NCBI GenBank assembly: GCA_017481745.1
Contig: JAFUOV010000009.1
Span: forward strand, 256,823 to 320,822
Length of the DNA: 64,000 nt
Reading direction: 5' to 3'
Origin: Bacteroidaceae bacterium
GTDB lineage: Bacteria > Bacteroidota > Bacteroidia > Bacteroidales > Barnesiellaceae_A
Under the pieces are notes generated by a model that was given only the letters and a program-made list of their open reading frames with translations, was not told the origin of the DNA and searched no databases. Shown here piece by piece: positions 1-9,226 of this stretch (the first letter of the stretch is position 1; each line of letters opens with the position of its first letter). Both the position numbers and the translations under genes were made by a program.

Positions 1-1462
1 GGGTATTGACGTTCATGGCTACACGTTCCCACTCGCCGTATGCATTGGTGTGTGCCAAGTATAGGTAGTATTTACCCTCCTTGAGCGTTGTGGGCAGTGT
101 GAAAGCTACATTTTGTGAGCCTGCTGTGCTGCTGCCACCGATGGTGAGGTTCTTGCTATTGATGCACTCAACAAGGTTGTTGTTCTCGTCGTATATCATA
201 TAACCTATGCTGAACGATGCTATGTCCCAGCCACCATTTGATACACCCGATGCTACAGCCGAGATTTGTTCGCCCAAGTTGTATTGGTTGGCTTCGATAT
301 AAAGGCTATTAGCAGTAATTTCGTAAGTAACTTTGTTGCCTTTGTTGGGTTGGATGCCGAATACAGCACCTTGACCGCTGTTATATCCACCTGTAAAGCC
401 ACCAATGCCTTGTTTTTCGGGAGTGAGTGCGTGCAACATAAAGTATCCGTTGCTCATGCCGTTCCATCCCCAGTTGATGTGAACATAACCCTCGCTGTTG
501 TAGCCGTCGAGCACGAAGGCATGACCACCGTTGGGCGATTGTCCGTGGTAGAGTATAGGGCAACCATTGTCAATATCTTCGATAATAAATGTTTCCCACT
601 CTTCGATGGTGTAGTAGCTGCGGTCGCGGTGAACAACAGCTTTGTCATAGTCCCAATATGTTGCCAAAGCAGGAGCAGTCTCTGCCGAAACAGCGCCACT
701 CACATCGCCATACATCATATTGACCGAGCGACCTACATGGTACATCAATGTTGCAACGGCATCGCACTCTTCTTTTGTGCTTAGCGAGCTATATACGGGT
801 GTCATCAAGTCCCATTGGTAGGTAGTATTGGCAAAGTCAACAACCTCGGTAGAGTTGCCCGACATGATTTCTTTGCTGCCCACACCGTGCTCGGGATACT
901 TGTGATGATACATAATCTGTGCCATGGCTGTTGCCACACAGCCGGTAGCACTTCTTGCTGTGTTGCTGAACATGGGGCACATATTGTTGTAGGGCGCATC
1001 TTGGCTCCAACGTGCCTCAACGAGCGGACCTACGTTTTTATTGAATTTAGATACGTATGTTTCCGACTTGGCTTGTTGGCGGTTGTGGCGACCTTGCTCT
1101 ATTTGGTTGGCATATTGGTCTATCCACCAACGCATGTTGTCGGGAATGTTGTTGTAGTCGAAACTACCATTATCGCTATATCCAAGTATGGTGTTGCTTG
1201 CCTCGTCGTCGCCGGCAACGATGACAAAGCCGTTGTCGTTACCACGGTTAAACACGTATAAGAGGTTTTCGTTATTGACACTACGTGCTGTGAATGAGGT
1301 AGAGATAGCTGTGTCGCTGATGGGCGCACTCATGCGAGTAGACGTTTTACCTGCCAAGAACTCGCGTGCAATGTTCATTGCTTCTGTCTCGTTCAAGGCA
1401 TGAGCACTTGCACACAATGCTACTGCATTCATGAGCAAGCAAGTTGTAATAATCTTTTTCAT
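1..1462 (-). CDS. C10 family (streptopain-type) cysteine protease, 3' end cut by window edge
   Basis: Read on the minus strand from the ATG at 1462 the frame stays open to the left edge, so the C-terminus is missing. Residues 1-20 form a signal peptide (MKK, hydrophobic core, ASA). Residues about 25-145 resemble the streptopain/Spi propeptide. The protease core follows: nucleophile Cys at about 175 in SATGCVATAMAQ, His at about 314 in NGGHAFVLDGY, then the NWGW motif. This is a secreted papain-like protease made as a zymogen; in the family, propeptide cleavage activates it. Whether it ends in a T9SS sorting domain cannot be seen. The gene stands alone, with a terminator and tRNA-Ser behind its start. 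A -7-like TAACTTCG lies at 1503-1510. Family call is firm; the substrate is unknown. Confidence 0.9.
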   Translation of the reverse strand, partial: MKKIITTCLLMNAVALCASAHALNETEAMNIAREFLAGKTSTRMSAPISDTAISTSFTARSVNNENLLYVFNRGNDNGFVIVAGDDEASNTILGYSDNGSFDYNNIPDNMRWWIDQYANQIEQGRHNRQQAKSETYVSKFNKNVGPLVEARWSQDAPYNNMCPMFSNTARSATGCVATAMAQIMYHHKYPEHGVGSKEIMSGNSTEVVDFANTTYQWDLMTPVYSSLSTKEECDAVATLMYHVGRSVNMMYGDVSGAVSAETAPALATYWDYDKAVVHRDRSYYTIEEWETFIIEDIDNGCPILYHGQSPNGGHAFVLDGYNSEGYVHINWGWNGMSNGYFMLHALTPEKQGIGGFTGGYNSGQGAVFGIQPNKGNKVTYEITANSLYIEANQYNLGEQISAVASGVSNGGWDIASFSIGYMIYDENNNLVECINSKNLTIGGSSTAGSQNVAFTLPTTLKEGKYYLYLAHTNAYGEWERVAMNVNT

Positions 1463-1533
1463 AGTTTATTTGGGTTAAATTGTTTCGTAAGGTTATAATG
1501 TGCGAAGTTACAAAAAATAATGGAATATTATAA

Positions 1534-1572
1534 TAAAAAATAAGAAGGATAAAGTTTTACCTTATCCTTCTT
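1534..1572 (-). terminator. Rho-independent terminator after tRNA-Ser
   Basis: An 11-base perfect inverted repeat (1542-1552 with 1562-1572, AAGAAGGATAA) is followed on the minus strand by ATTTTTTATT. It sits just past the tRNA 3' end, so it probably ends the tRNA transcript before the protease gene. Confidence 0.8.
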
Positions 1573-1581
1573 GATGTGTTG

Positions 1582-1668
1582 CGGAAAGACAGGGATTCGA
1601 ACCCTGGGTACAGTTGCCCGTACAACGGTTTTCGAGACCGTCCCGATCGACCACTCCGGCATCTTTCC
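1582..1668 (-). tRNA. tRNA-Ser (anticodon CGA)
   Basis: The 87-nt minus-strand sequence folds into a class II tRNA. Acceptor GGAAAGA pairs with TCTTTCC, the discriminator is G as in serine tRNAs, there is a long variable arm, and the T-loop is GGTTCGAATCC. The anticodon loop CTCGAAA reads CGA, which decodes UCG. UCG is a frequent serine codon in the genes of this window. The 3' CCA is not encoded. Confidence 0.95.
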
Positions 1669-1686
1669 TTGTGTCGTTTGCGAGTG

Positions 1687-1694
1687 CAAATTTA
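1687..1694 (-). promoter_or_regulatory. -7 promoter element for tRNA-Ser
   Basis: Minus-strand TAAATTTG matches the Bacteroidetes -7 consensus TAnnTTTG and lies 18 bases before the tRNA 5' end. No TTTG -33 element is present at the usual spacing. Confidence 0.5.
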
Positions 1695-1791
1695 GTGAAA
1701 AGAATTTGATAATAGTGTAGGTTGTTGCCGTTTTTTTGAAAAAAACTTTTTTGTTGGTTTTTCTTTATGCGTTATGTGTCAGATTATGAGA

Positions 1792-2286
1792 TTATAAGCG
1801 CAGCGATTTTTCTTCTTCGCTCCACATCGAGTAGGGGTGTTGTGCCAGATTGGAGTTGTAGTATAGCGGTATGTTTGTAACATTGTCGCCTATAAAAGAT
1901 GGCTTTTCGTATGCCTCTGTTTCGCTCGAAAGCTCTATCTCGGCAATAGTCAAGCCCTTATTGTCGCCATGAAAATGGTCGACCTCCCATGTGTAACCTT
2001 TATATGGATATATGTATCGTGTCTTTTCGATAATGGGCGATTGGCATAGGTTGTCGAGCATCGACTGTGCCATGTCGGGTGCAAGTTCTACTTCGTACTC
2101 GGCACGTGTAGCACCATGGTTTTCACCTTTTATAGTGAGATATGCTTTGCTGCCGGCAATGCGAACCCGCACCACACACTTCTTGTCGGTCGATAGGTAG
2201 CCTTGTCGGAAGTAGGTCGACGATGTAGCACCGTTTATATACTCGTCGTTTGTTACCAAATATTTATGTTCTATCTCGGTAGCCAT
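1792..2286 (-). CDS. CYTH domain protein (triphosphate tunnel metalloenzyme family)
   Basis: The 164-residue protein begins with the family's N-terminal ExExK signature (EIEHKY, residues 4-9). It has further alternating basic and acidic strands: VRVRIAG, AYLTIKG, RAEYEVEL, WEVDHFHGDNKGL and IAEIEL. These are the residues that line the tunnel and bind triphosphate and metal in CYTH/TTM proteins. Bacterial members are class IV adenylate cyclases, thiamine triphosphatases or inorganic tripolyphosphatases. The short single-domain form fits a triphosphatase best, but the substrate cannot be read. It is cytoplasmic, with no signal peptide. It lies 21 bases downstream of the LytM-like gene and is probably cotranscribed with it. 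Confidence 0.88.
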   Translation of the reverse strand: MATEIEHKYLVTNDEYINGATSSTYFRQGYLSTDKKCVVRVRIAGSKAYLTIKGENHGATRAEYEVELAPDMAQSMLDNLCQSPIIEKTRYIYPYKGYTWEVDHFHGDNKGLTIAEIELSSETEAYEKPSFIGDNVTNIPLYYNSNLAQHPYSMWSEEEKSLRL

Positions 2287-2307
2287 TGTATACGTGTGTA
2301 GCTGTTT

Positions 2308-3177
2308 TTAGAATGCAATGTATTTGAGCGGGTCGACGGCAATGCCGGTGTGCCATAACTCAAAGTATGCGGTATCGTTCGAGTCATTACCTAACGTTCC
2401 TATGCGCTCGCCTGCGACGACTTTATCGCCGGTTTTTCCGAGGCAATCGGCAATGTTGCGATAGATGCTTACATAGTTGTTGTTGTGTTGTATTGCAACA
2501 ACATAACCTTGAGAAATGGTGTGTGCAACCGATACAATAGTGCCGTCGAGAACGGCGGTAAATGCTTCTTGTCGTGCGGCTTTCAACTCAATGCCGTATT
2601 TGCCTTGTTGCGGATTGAATGTCTTGACAATCTTGCCTTTGATAGGAATGTGAAACAACACTCCCTCGGTGGGTGCAGGTAGCATGGTGAGGTTGAACTG
2701 CTCCTCTTTCTCGTAGGCGCGTGCAAATGCTTCGCTCTCGGGCGACGACTTGGTGAGTATGTCGGGTGTCCATGATTGTGCCGAGTCGAGGCTGGCAGCA
2801 ATGCTATCGTTGATGACGATGCTGTCTAACGGAATGTCGTCGGTGAGTATGCGGGCTATGTTGTTGATATATTGTTCTCTCAATCTTATCTGATTGCTCA
2901 GAGAGTCTACGCGCAGAGCATTGTCGACAATCTGTGTGCGTGCTTCACTCTTGAGATAGCCCGGTAGCATGTTGTGCAAGGGTGTCCATGCAAATAGTGA
3001 GAATATAACAAAGCCGATGGCAGCTACTGCAACGACGAGTATCACGATACTCTGTATTTGTGAAGTCGTTGTGTTCCACACCTCCTTGTTCGAGTCGGTC
3101 TGTTGCACAGAGATGCGATATCGACGGGTGAGTCGGGCGTATATTTCTTTAACTTTTTGATATCTCTTTTCGCTCAT
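2308..3177 (-). CDS. Membrane-anchored LytM/M23-like protein with degenerate active site
   Basis: Start chosen at the ATG at 3177 (MSEKRYQKVKEIYARL, 289 residues). A longer reading would begin with TTG inside a TAATTTTG promoter box and is rejected. The N-terminus is basic, followed by one transmembrane helix (about residues 38-62), a periplasmic stalk, and a C-terminal LytM fold (about 180-289). The M23 zinc ligands are gone: the HxGxD position reads GKYGIELK, the YxHL position reads IYRNIA and the HxHFE position reads TAYFELW. The protein should therefore not cleave peptidoglycan. In the family, such dead LytM domains (EnvC, NlpD) activate amidases or act as scaffolds. The CYTH gene lies downstream in the same unit. 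Confidence 0.85.
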   Translation of the reverse strand: MSEKRYQKVKEIYARLTRRYRISVQQTDSNKEVWNTTTSQIQSIVILVVAVAAIGFVIFSLFAWTPLHNMLPGYLKSEARTQIVDNALRVDSLSNQIRLREQYINNIARILTDDIPLDSIVINDSIAASLDSAQSWTPDILTKSSPESEAFARAYEKEEQFNLTMLPAPTEGVLFHIPIKGKIVKTFNPQQGKYGIELKAARQEAFTAVLDGTIVSVAHTISQGYVVAIQHNNNYVSIYRNIADCLGKTGDKVVAGERIGTLGNDSNDTAYFELWHTGIAVDPLKYIAF

Positions 3178-3216
3178 GTTTTTTGCTAAAGCTGTGATGT
3201 GATTTTTATTGCGTTT

Positions 3217-3224
3217 CAAAATTA
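3217..3224 (-). promoter_or_regulatory. -7 promoter element for the LytM-like/CYTH unit
   Basis: Minus-strand TAATTTTG matches TAnnTTTG exactly and lies about 40 bases before the ATG at 3177. A TTG at 3241-3243 is only 16 bases away, so the -33 element is weak. Confidence 0.5.
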
Positions 3225-3442
3225 CAAATTAATATAGAAACAACGATATGATGTTATGCTTTTTTGTGAATTGTCATCATATTAAGTGTGTTAAAAGTAA
3301 AATTTACACGTCAATCTCACTTCGATTTGTTGAACCGAATTAACCTACGGTTGTTTTAATTACAAAAAAATGTAGGTGCTAAGGGTCAGTTCTACCGTTG
3401 TACCGGCATTGATAAAATATTATCAACTAAAATTTTAAAAAA

Positions 3443-4621
3443 ATGAGAACGAAACAGTTTTTTTACTTTTGTAGTATTGTAGCGCTGGTCATGACAGCCT
3501 CGCTTACTGCCTCGGCTCAGTATATTGTCGAAGAGCAGATTGCAGTTGCCGAGATGGTTCCCGGTAAGGTATATTACTATGAGGACCGTAATGTCGACAA
3601 TTGGTACATGTCTTTGGGTGCCGGTACGCAGATGCTCGTATGGGAGCAAGCAAGTAACGACGTGCACTTTACATTAGCTATGAACCTTGCAGTAGGAAAA
3701 TGGATTAACCCGTTCTGGGGTATGCGTATGAGTGCTATGGCAGGTTCGCTGCACTTCGATTGGGATAACAACTATGGGTCGATGCGTTATGGCGCATTCT
3801 ATCTCGATGTTTTGTGGAACATGACCAACTCGCTCATGGGTTATAACGAGCATCGTGTATTCTCGTTTATTCCTTTTGTAGGTCTTGGTGCATCACTTGG
3901 ATGGCATCACTCTACTTTTGACAACAAAACTTGGGCGTTACCTATTACCGGTGGTATCAAGATGAACTTCCGATTGTCGCGCCATATCGACTTCTTTATT
4001 GAAGCTCGTGTACAAGCTGTTGCCGACCAATTCAACCATGTGATGCGTGGAGGTCAGGTAGAAGCTATTGCATCGGCTATAGGAGGTTTTACTATCAAAT
4101 TTGGCGGTGGTTTCAATGCTTACGACCCCTATACCGACCGCATTGCTATTGCCGAACTCAATCGTCGTACCAATCAATTGCGCTCGGAGTTGGATGACTG
4201 TCGCTCACGTCAGGTCGATTGTCCGCCTTGTCCCGAGGTTGCACCTACTGTCAGCGAAACTGTGGTTGTTGAACAACAACCTTGCAGCGGAGTGATGACT
4301 GCTTCGGTATTGTTTGCCTTGAATAGCGACCATGTTACCGACCAAGAGATGGTAAACATCTATAATGTGGCACAATGGCTCAAGAGTAATCCTTCGTGCA
4401 ATGTTACTATAACAGGCTATGCCGACCGCAATACCGGCTCGTCCGATTATAATAAGGAGTTGAGTGAGCGTCGTGCGCAAGCCGTAGCCGATGTGCTTAT
4501 GAACAAGTATGGCGTATCGTCGAGTCGCATCAATATTGAGAGTGAGGGTAGCAGTGAGCAACCTTATCCCAACAACAACGATTGGAACCGTATAGTAATT
4601 TTTACCGGTGGTAACCGATAA
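3443..4621 (+). CDS. OmpA family outer membrane protein
   Basis: The 392-residue protein has a signal peptide (about 1-25, ending in SASAQ-like sequence). A region of amphipathic aromatic-rich strands (about 30-225) fits an outer membrane beta-barrel. A linker with CPPCPEV follows, then a C-terminal OmpA domain (about 285-390) with the peptidoglycan-binding pattern ITGYAD...N..LSERRA..V...L. It probably anchors the outer membrane to peptidoglycan, like the major OmpA-type proteins of Bacteroides and Porphyromonas. It is monocistronic: a 223-base upstream region and a strong terminator isolate it. Upstream only imperfect -7 boxes are seen (TACGGTTG at 3346, TACCGTTG at 3393). Confidence 0.92.
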   Translation: MRTKQFFYFCSIVALVMTASLTASAQYIVEEQIAVAEMVPGKVYYYEDRNVDNWYMSLGAGTQMLVWEQASNDVHFTLAMNLAVGKWINPFWGMRMSAMAGSLHFDWDNNYGSMRYGAFYLDVLWNMTNSLMGYNEHRVFSFIPFVGLGASLGWHHSTFDNKTWALPITGGIKMNFRLSRHIDFFIEARVQAVADQFNHVMRGGQVEAIASAIGGFTIKFGGGFNAYDPYTDRIAIAELNRRTNQLRSELDDCRSRQVDCPPCPEVAPTVSETVVVEQQPCSGVMTASVLFALNSDHVTDQEMVNIYNVAQWLKSNPSCNVTITGYADRNTGSSDYNKELSERRAQAVADVLMNKYGVSSSRINIESEGSSEQPYPNNNDWNRIVIFTGGNR

Positions 4622-4636
4622 AATGTAGTTTATATC

Positions 4637-4675
4637 AAAAAACGAGTGGTGAAAATTTTTCACCACTCGTTTTTT
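4637..4675. terminator. Bidirectional Rho-independent terminator
   Basis: A near-perfect hairpin (AAAAAACGAGTGGTGAAAA with its complement) has A and T tracts on both sides. It lies between the convergent ompA-type gene and the end of the 13-gene minus-strand run, so it can stop both. Confidence 0.92.
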
Positions 4676-4693
4676 GTTCGATGCAATCTGTTA

Positions 4694-6997
4694 TTAGTAT
4701 GTCAAAGCATCCTTGTAGTATGTGCCGAATACCTTGAGATTGTCGCGGTGAATAGGTGCGCAGAATTGTGTTCCTTCAAAGAAAGTATCGTTTTCGGCTG
4801 CTCGTTTAACGAGTTCTTCGCTTTGATTGTACGATGTTTCGCTTATCGTACTACCGTCGGTTGCTGTGTGCTTAACGGTGAGTGCCCCATCTTTATCGCT
4901 GAGTAACACAATCTCGCCGGGTTGCATGGCAATCTCGAATGTTTCGTATAGCGGTATGTCGAAGCGCAGTGTTGCCGACTCGTTGCGCATCATGTAGCCA
5001 TAGGTTGTCTGCTTGTCGTTGCACTCGTATGTACCAATGATGTCGCCATTGCCAACGCGTTGGCTGTACGTTAGCGTAGTAACTGCCGATGGCATTTGCG
5101 GATTGACATTGATAATGCGGTTGACCATGTCTGGGCGAATACCCAGGAAGTGCTGATACCATACCCGCAACTGCTCGGCATTGCTCCATGATTGTAGGAA
5201 TGTTCCCGAGCGTTTTGCCCAAGTTGCACCTTCGCGGGGATGTGCATCGGCATTTTCGCTGAGGCTGCCAACAGCACCTTCGGCAAGCGCTTGTCTATTC
5301 ATATTGGTGAATAGTTGCCAGGCAATGTCGGGTTGTCCCATCTCAATCATACGTTGCATGGCATGACCATTGTTCCACAACCATACGGTACCATTGTGGT
5401 AGGCATCGTCTTTGTGATAGTAGTGCCAGTTCTCGTGTTGGGGATGGAAGTTGTCGTCGGTTTGGCTCAGCGAACCTACGCCCCAAGGATATACCAACTC
5501 TTCCCATACTCGGCGTGTTACCTTGCGACAGAAGTCGTAATCGTCTATCAACTCGAAAGTGTAGAGTTGGTTGGGACGTATCTGCATATCGCGTGTGTCG
5601 TCGGCGTTGAGGTGGTCGATGATGAGGGTATTATCGACGTCGCAATAGTCTTTGGCAAAGTTCTCGCGAAGCGATTGTGCGCGAGTTTCCCATTCGATAG
5701 CAGTGAGCTTGTCGCCCATATATCGAGCCATGTATGCACCGTCGATGAGTTGATGATACCACAAGGCTTGTATATCGTTGGCGCGATTGCCGCGGGGCGA
5801 GCCCGGGATGCCATTGCGCTTCACGTCCATCCAAGTATCGGCATCGGCGTGGTACAGATAGCCTTTCTCGTCGGTAAACAGCGCAATAGAGGCTGTGATG
5901 CTACGACATACGGCAGGGTATATCTCGCGGATGAAAGCAGTGTCGCCAGAGTAGCGCACATAGTCGGCTACTTGCATGACAAAACGAGGTGTGCCGTCGG
6001 TAGTGTTATACAATATACCTTCGATGTTGGCACGATTGGGTATGCGACCCAATGTAGGCGACTGCGGGTCGACATCTTGTAGGCGAGAGAAGTCAGAGAG
6101 AATTTCGCGTGTAATCTCAAACTCGCCGTTTACAAGCGTTGCTCCGGGCATTGAAATGAACATGTCGCGACCCCAATACTCGTTGAACCAAGGCAGACCG
6201 GCGTATATGCCACGACCCTGTTGCTTGGTAACAAGTTCGTCGGTTGTAAGTAACAGCCATGCAATAGCAAGATCGAGCGAGTCGAGGTTACTCTTCATGG
6301 GATTTGACTTCATGATGATGTTGTTCATGCGTTCTTTGCGCTCGTCGAGCCATTGCTTTCCCTCGCTGCGGAAGGCTGCGATGTTGTCGATACACGCTTC
6401 CTTGCTGCCGTATGCCATCACGAAACCACCGGCTGTTGCGGGTGCTTGTAAGCGCCCATCGGTGTATTGTGCATCGACGTCGGTGTAGGGCGCTACTGCC
6501 AACAGCGAGTCGGGCGTTTCACGAGGAGTGAACCAAAGTATTCCGCCTTCGTAATGTGGCGTTGCGAAGAGGGTAGTGTCTAATGCGATAGCAATATTTT
6601 TGCCTTTAATATTGTCGAGTTTTATAGACAAAATGGCGCGATTGTCTACCATGGCAAACGTTTCGGTTGCTTGCTCAAATTGGCGATGCAGATAGTGAGG
6701 ATATACCGTTACTTGTGCATCTACGCGCGATAGGAGAGTGGTGTCGACATAGAGGTCGTAGTCGCTTATGATGCGGCGTTGCTTGATGTTCCATCCTGCA
6801 TGCCACTCGGCAAAGTGGTCTTGGTGTGTGCGACCATAGTAGTAGGCATTGCGTTTGTCGCTGTATGAGTATTCGCGATTTTCATCGGCAGTAACTGCTA
6901 TACCCATTTTGTCGACATTAATGATAGGTTCTGTTGCATTGTTACATGCAACAATCGATATGAGTGTCATAGAACCGTAAATCAAAAATTTCTTCAT
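4694..6997 (-). CDS. Lipoprotein amylo-alpha-1,6-glucosidase / GDE_C-type glycosidase (GH133-like)
   Basis: Start chosen at the ATG at 6997 because it begins a lipoprotein signal (MKKFLIYGSMTLISIVAC, lipid Cys at about 18). The resulting protein has 767 residues. An N-terminal beta-rich domain (about 30-220) is followed by an (alpha/alpha)6 toroid matching the glycogen-debranching C-terminal family. Its motifs are NEYWGRDMFISMPG, RIPN, YNTTDGTPRF, DTWMDV with SPRG, ALWY and DAYHNGTVWLW. Cytoplasmic debranching enzymes of this family remove alpha-1,6 glucosyl branches. The lipid anchor puts this one in the periplasm or on the surface, so dietary or host alpha-glucans or another alpha-glycoside are likelier substrates. 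It lies 26 bases after the GH36 gene and is the last gene of the run. Family firm; substrate uncertain. Confidence 0.85.
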   Translation of the reverse strand: MKKFLIYGSMTLISIVACNNATEPIINVDKMGIAVTADENREYSYSDKRNAYYYGRTHQDHFAEWHAGWNIKQRRIISDYDLYVDTTLLSRVDAQVTVYPHYLHRQFEQATETFAMVDNRAILSIKLDNIKGKNIAIALDTTLFATPHYEGGILWFTPRETPDSLLAVAPYTDVDAQYTDGRLQAPATAGGFVMAYGSKEACIDNIAAFRSEGKQWLDERKERMNNIIMKSNPMKSNLDSLDLAIAWLLLTTDELVTKQQGRGIYAGLPWFNEYWGRDMFISMPGATLVNGEFEITREILSDFSRLQDVDPQSPTLGRIPNRANIEGILYNTTDGTPRFVMQVADYVRYSGDTAFIREIYPAVCRSITASIALFTDEKGYLYHADADTWMDVKRNGIPGSPRGNRANDIQALWYHQLIDGAYMARYMGDKLTAIEWETRAQSLRENFAKDYCDVDNTLIIDHLNADDTRDMQIRPNQLYTFELIDDYDFCRKVTRRVWEELVYPWGVGSLSQTDDNFHPQHENWHYYHKDDAYHNGTVWLWNNGHAMQRMIEMGQPDIAWQLFTNMNRQALAEGAVGSLSENADAHPREGATWAKRSGTFLQSWSNAEQLRVWYQHFLGIRPDMVNRIINVNPQMPSAVTTLTYSQRVGNGDIIGTYECNDKQTTYGYMMRNESATLRFDIPLYETFEIAMQPGEIVLLSDKDGALTVKHTATDGSTISETSYNQSEELVKRAAENDTFFEGTQFCAPIHRDNLKVFGTYYKDALTY

Positions 6998-7023
6998 AAT
7001 GCTATATAAGTAATTAATTATAG

Positions 7024-9222
7024 TCATTTACTCTCTTCGAGCAGTAGAACTCTACTTGCATATTCCTTGTCCAATGCTACTTCAATACCTACATTCATGA
7101 GCAGTCGACCCTTGAAGGTTTTTCCATCGAGGTGGCAGGGTTTTTCGCCCGGTGCAATATTGAACTCGCGTATTGTATAGTATTTGTCGGCATCGAGCCC
7201 GTCTAAACGTATGCGCTCGACATTCATGTTGACAAAGTGTTGAGTTTTGTATGCAAAAAATACTGCTTGCGATGCATCATCGTTTACATACATCAATGAG
7301 GCAATGCCTCGGTTGTCGAAGGGCGAAACAAGACGGTATTGGTTGCCAAGTTGCACAATGGGGCGGATGACTTTATATTGCGCTATGGCATTAGTCGAGA
7401 ATGAGCGCTCTTCGTCGGTCATGTCTTTGGGTTGCAACTCCATGCCCAAACGACCTGTCATGGCAACATCGAAACGGAACTTCAGCGGTATGCTGCGACC
7501 GGTTTGGTGGTTGGGTGAAGCACTCACGTGTTGTGCCATGGCTATGGACGGATAGAAGTATGATGTTGCCCATTGCATGTAGATGCGTTGCAGTGCATCG
7601 GTATTGTCGCTTACCCAGAACTCGTCGAAGTAGGGCATTACACCGTAACTGATGCGACCACCGCCACCACCGCAAGCTTGTATCACGACGTTGGGATATT
7701 TGTCGCGAATACGTTTCAGAACGTTTACCAATCCGCGGTGATATTCGATGTAGATGTGCGACTGTTTATTGCGAGGTAAGTAGGTGGAACCATAGTTAAA
7801 CAACTCTACATTGGCATCCCATTTGATATATGATATGTCGGGGTGTTGAGTGAGCAAATTATCGACTACACCGAATACAAAATCTTGAACTGCCGGGTTG
7901 GTCATATCGAGTAGCAACTGAGTGCCACCGCGACCATAATGTGGTGCACGACCTTTTACTTGCAGTGTCCAATCGGGATGTTTCTCAAATAGTTCGCTGA
8001 TGCTGTTGGTAGATTCGGGCTCAATCCATATACCAAACTTGATACCCTTGTTTTGCGCTGTATTGATGAGGTGTGATAGCCCGTTGGGTAATTTCTGATT
8101 GTCGACCACCCAATCGCCCAATGATGAGTTATCTTTTGAGCGAGGATATTTGTTGCCAAACCAACCGTCGTCCATGACAAACAACTCACCGCCCATTGCG
8201 GCAAAGTCGCTCATCATCTGCTCCATCTCTTTTTCATTGACATCGAGGTAGACACCCTCCCAACTATTGAGCAGTATGTCGCGCTGAGTAGTAGCATTGT
8301 GCACCATACCATTGCGTGCCCACTTGTGGTAGTTGCGACTTGCACCACCTATACCTCTGTCGCTATATGTATAAGCAACGCGAGGTGTTACAAATATCTC
8401 TTTAGGCTCAAGTATGTACTGTGATGCCTCGTTGCACATACCTGCAAAGAAGTTGTGAGCGTTGTTCTTGTCGGTGTCTATGCGCAATGAATAGTTTCCG
8501 CTCCAACATAGCACAGCTCCGATTACTCTGCCGCTATTCTCTGTCGGCTTGCCGTCGAGCGAGAACATGACTTCGGGGCGATTGAAGTGTCCGTTGCGAG
8601 CGCCGTCGGTGTTGCGTATTTCTAAGATGCCATGCTCTAACGGTTCGGCTGTCAGCCACGATTCGGCCGACCATGCGCCATGTAGGTGTGATATCCATAC
8701 ATTGCCTTTTCTTATGGGCATGTAGCTCGAGTCGAAGCGGTTGAGTGTTACTGCTTTCTTTTCGTTGTGTGATATTTCAACCCAATTTTCTATAATATCT
8801 TCGTCGTATAGGCTTTCGTAGTTGACGATTACTTGATAGGGGTATAGTTTGTCTTGCAGCGTTATAGACAATATCTCGCCTCTATCTGTTGCCTTTCGCT
8901 CAACGTTTTTGACAACCAAATCGAGTGTCATGTTGCCATCGCAGTGTGTGGCTTGCATGGCTTGGCTGTAGATGCAGGTTGAGCCAAAGGTAGGATAAGC
9001 ATCGCGATTGAGCCCTACCCATGCTTCGTGAATATTGTTACACTCGCTCTCGTCAATGCGGTCGCCATAATAGGCAAACTTGAGTGCCTCGTCTTGCCCT
9101 GCTGTGAGCATCAAAGAGGTGTTGCGTGTTGACAAAAGTTGCTCGCGTTGCCAATTGGCGGCATAGGTTATTGTTGTGAAAAACAATAGTGCGATAAGAA
9201 GAATTGTTCGATGTCTATTCAT
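7024..9222 (-). CDS. Secreted GH36 alpha-galactosidase
   Basis: The 732-residue protein has a signal peptide (about 1-21, ending ITYA). It then shows the GH36 order: an N-terminal beta-supersandwich, a TIM barrel, and a C-terminal beta domain. Barrel motifs are FVMDDGWFG, IWIEPE, the catalytic nucleophile Asp at about 469 in YIKWDAN, ACGGGGGR, and the acid/base Asp at about 537 in WVSDNTD. The reaction is hydrolysis of terminal alpha-1,6-galactosides such as raffinose-family sugars or galactomannan side chains, probably in the periplasm. Both catalytic acids are present. It starts 4 bases after the FAD gene and precedes the debranching-type glycosidase, suggesting paired use of alpha-linked oligosaccharides. 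No SusCD pair is nearby. Confidence 0.93.
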   Translation of the reverse strand: MNRHRTILLIALLFFTTITYAANWQREQLLSTRNTSLMLTAGQDEALKFAYYGDRIDESECNNIHEAWVGLNRDAYPTFGSTCIYSQAMQATHCDGNMTLDLVVKNVERKATDRGEILSITLQDKLYPYQVIVNYESLYDEDIIENWVEISHNEKKAVTLNRFDSSYMPIRKGNVWISHLHGAWSAESWLTAEPLEHGILEIRNTDGARNGHFNRPEVMFSLDGKPTENSGRVIGAVLCWSGNYSLRIDTDKNNAHNFFAGMCNEASQYILEPKEIFVTPRVAYTYSDRGIGGASRNYHKWARNGMVHNATTQRDILLNSWEGVYLDVNEKEMEQMMSDFAAMGGELFVMDDGWFGNKYPRSKDNSSLGDWVVDNQKLPNGLSHLINTAQNKGIKFGIWIEPESTNSISELFEKHPDWTLQVKGRAPHYGRGGTQLLLDMTNPAVQDFVFGVVDNLLTQHPDISYIKWDANVELFNYGSTYLPRNKQSHIYIEYHRGLVNVLKRIRDKYPNVVIQACGGGGGRISYGVMPYFDEFWVSDNTDALQRIYMQWATSYFYPSIAMAQHVSASPNHQTGRSIPLKFRFDVAMTGRLGMELQPKDMTDEERSFSTNAIAQYKVIRPIVQLGNQYRLVSPFDNRGIASLMYVNDDASQAVFFAYKTQHFVNMNVERIRLDGLDADKYYTIREFNIAPGEKPCHLDGKTFKGRLLMNVGIEVALDKEYASRVLLLEESK

Positions 9223-9226
9223 GATA

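Noticed and set aside
3178..3219. Upstream TTG start extending the LytM-like protein
   Set aside because: The codon lies within the TAATTTTG promoter box; the ATG at 3177 gives a normal N-terminus.
5315..6082. 255-codon open frame on the plus strand inside the debranching-type gene
   Set aside because: It is antisense to a firm protein with clear motifs and has no family features or promoter.
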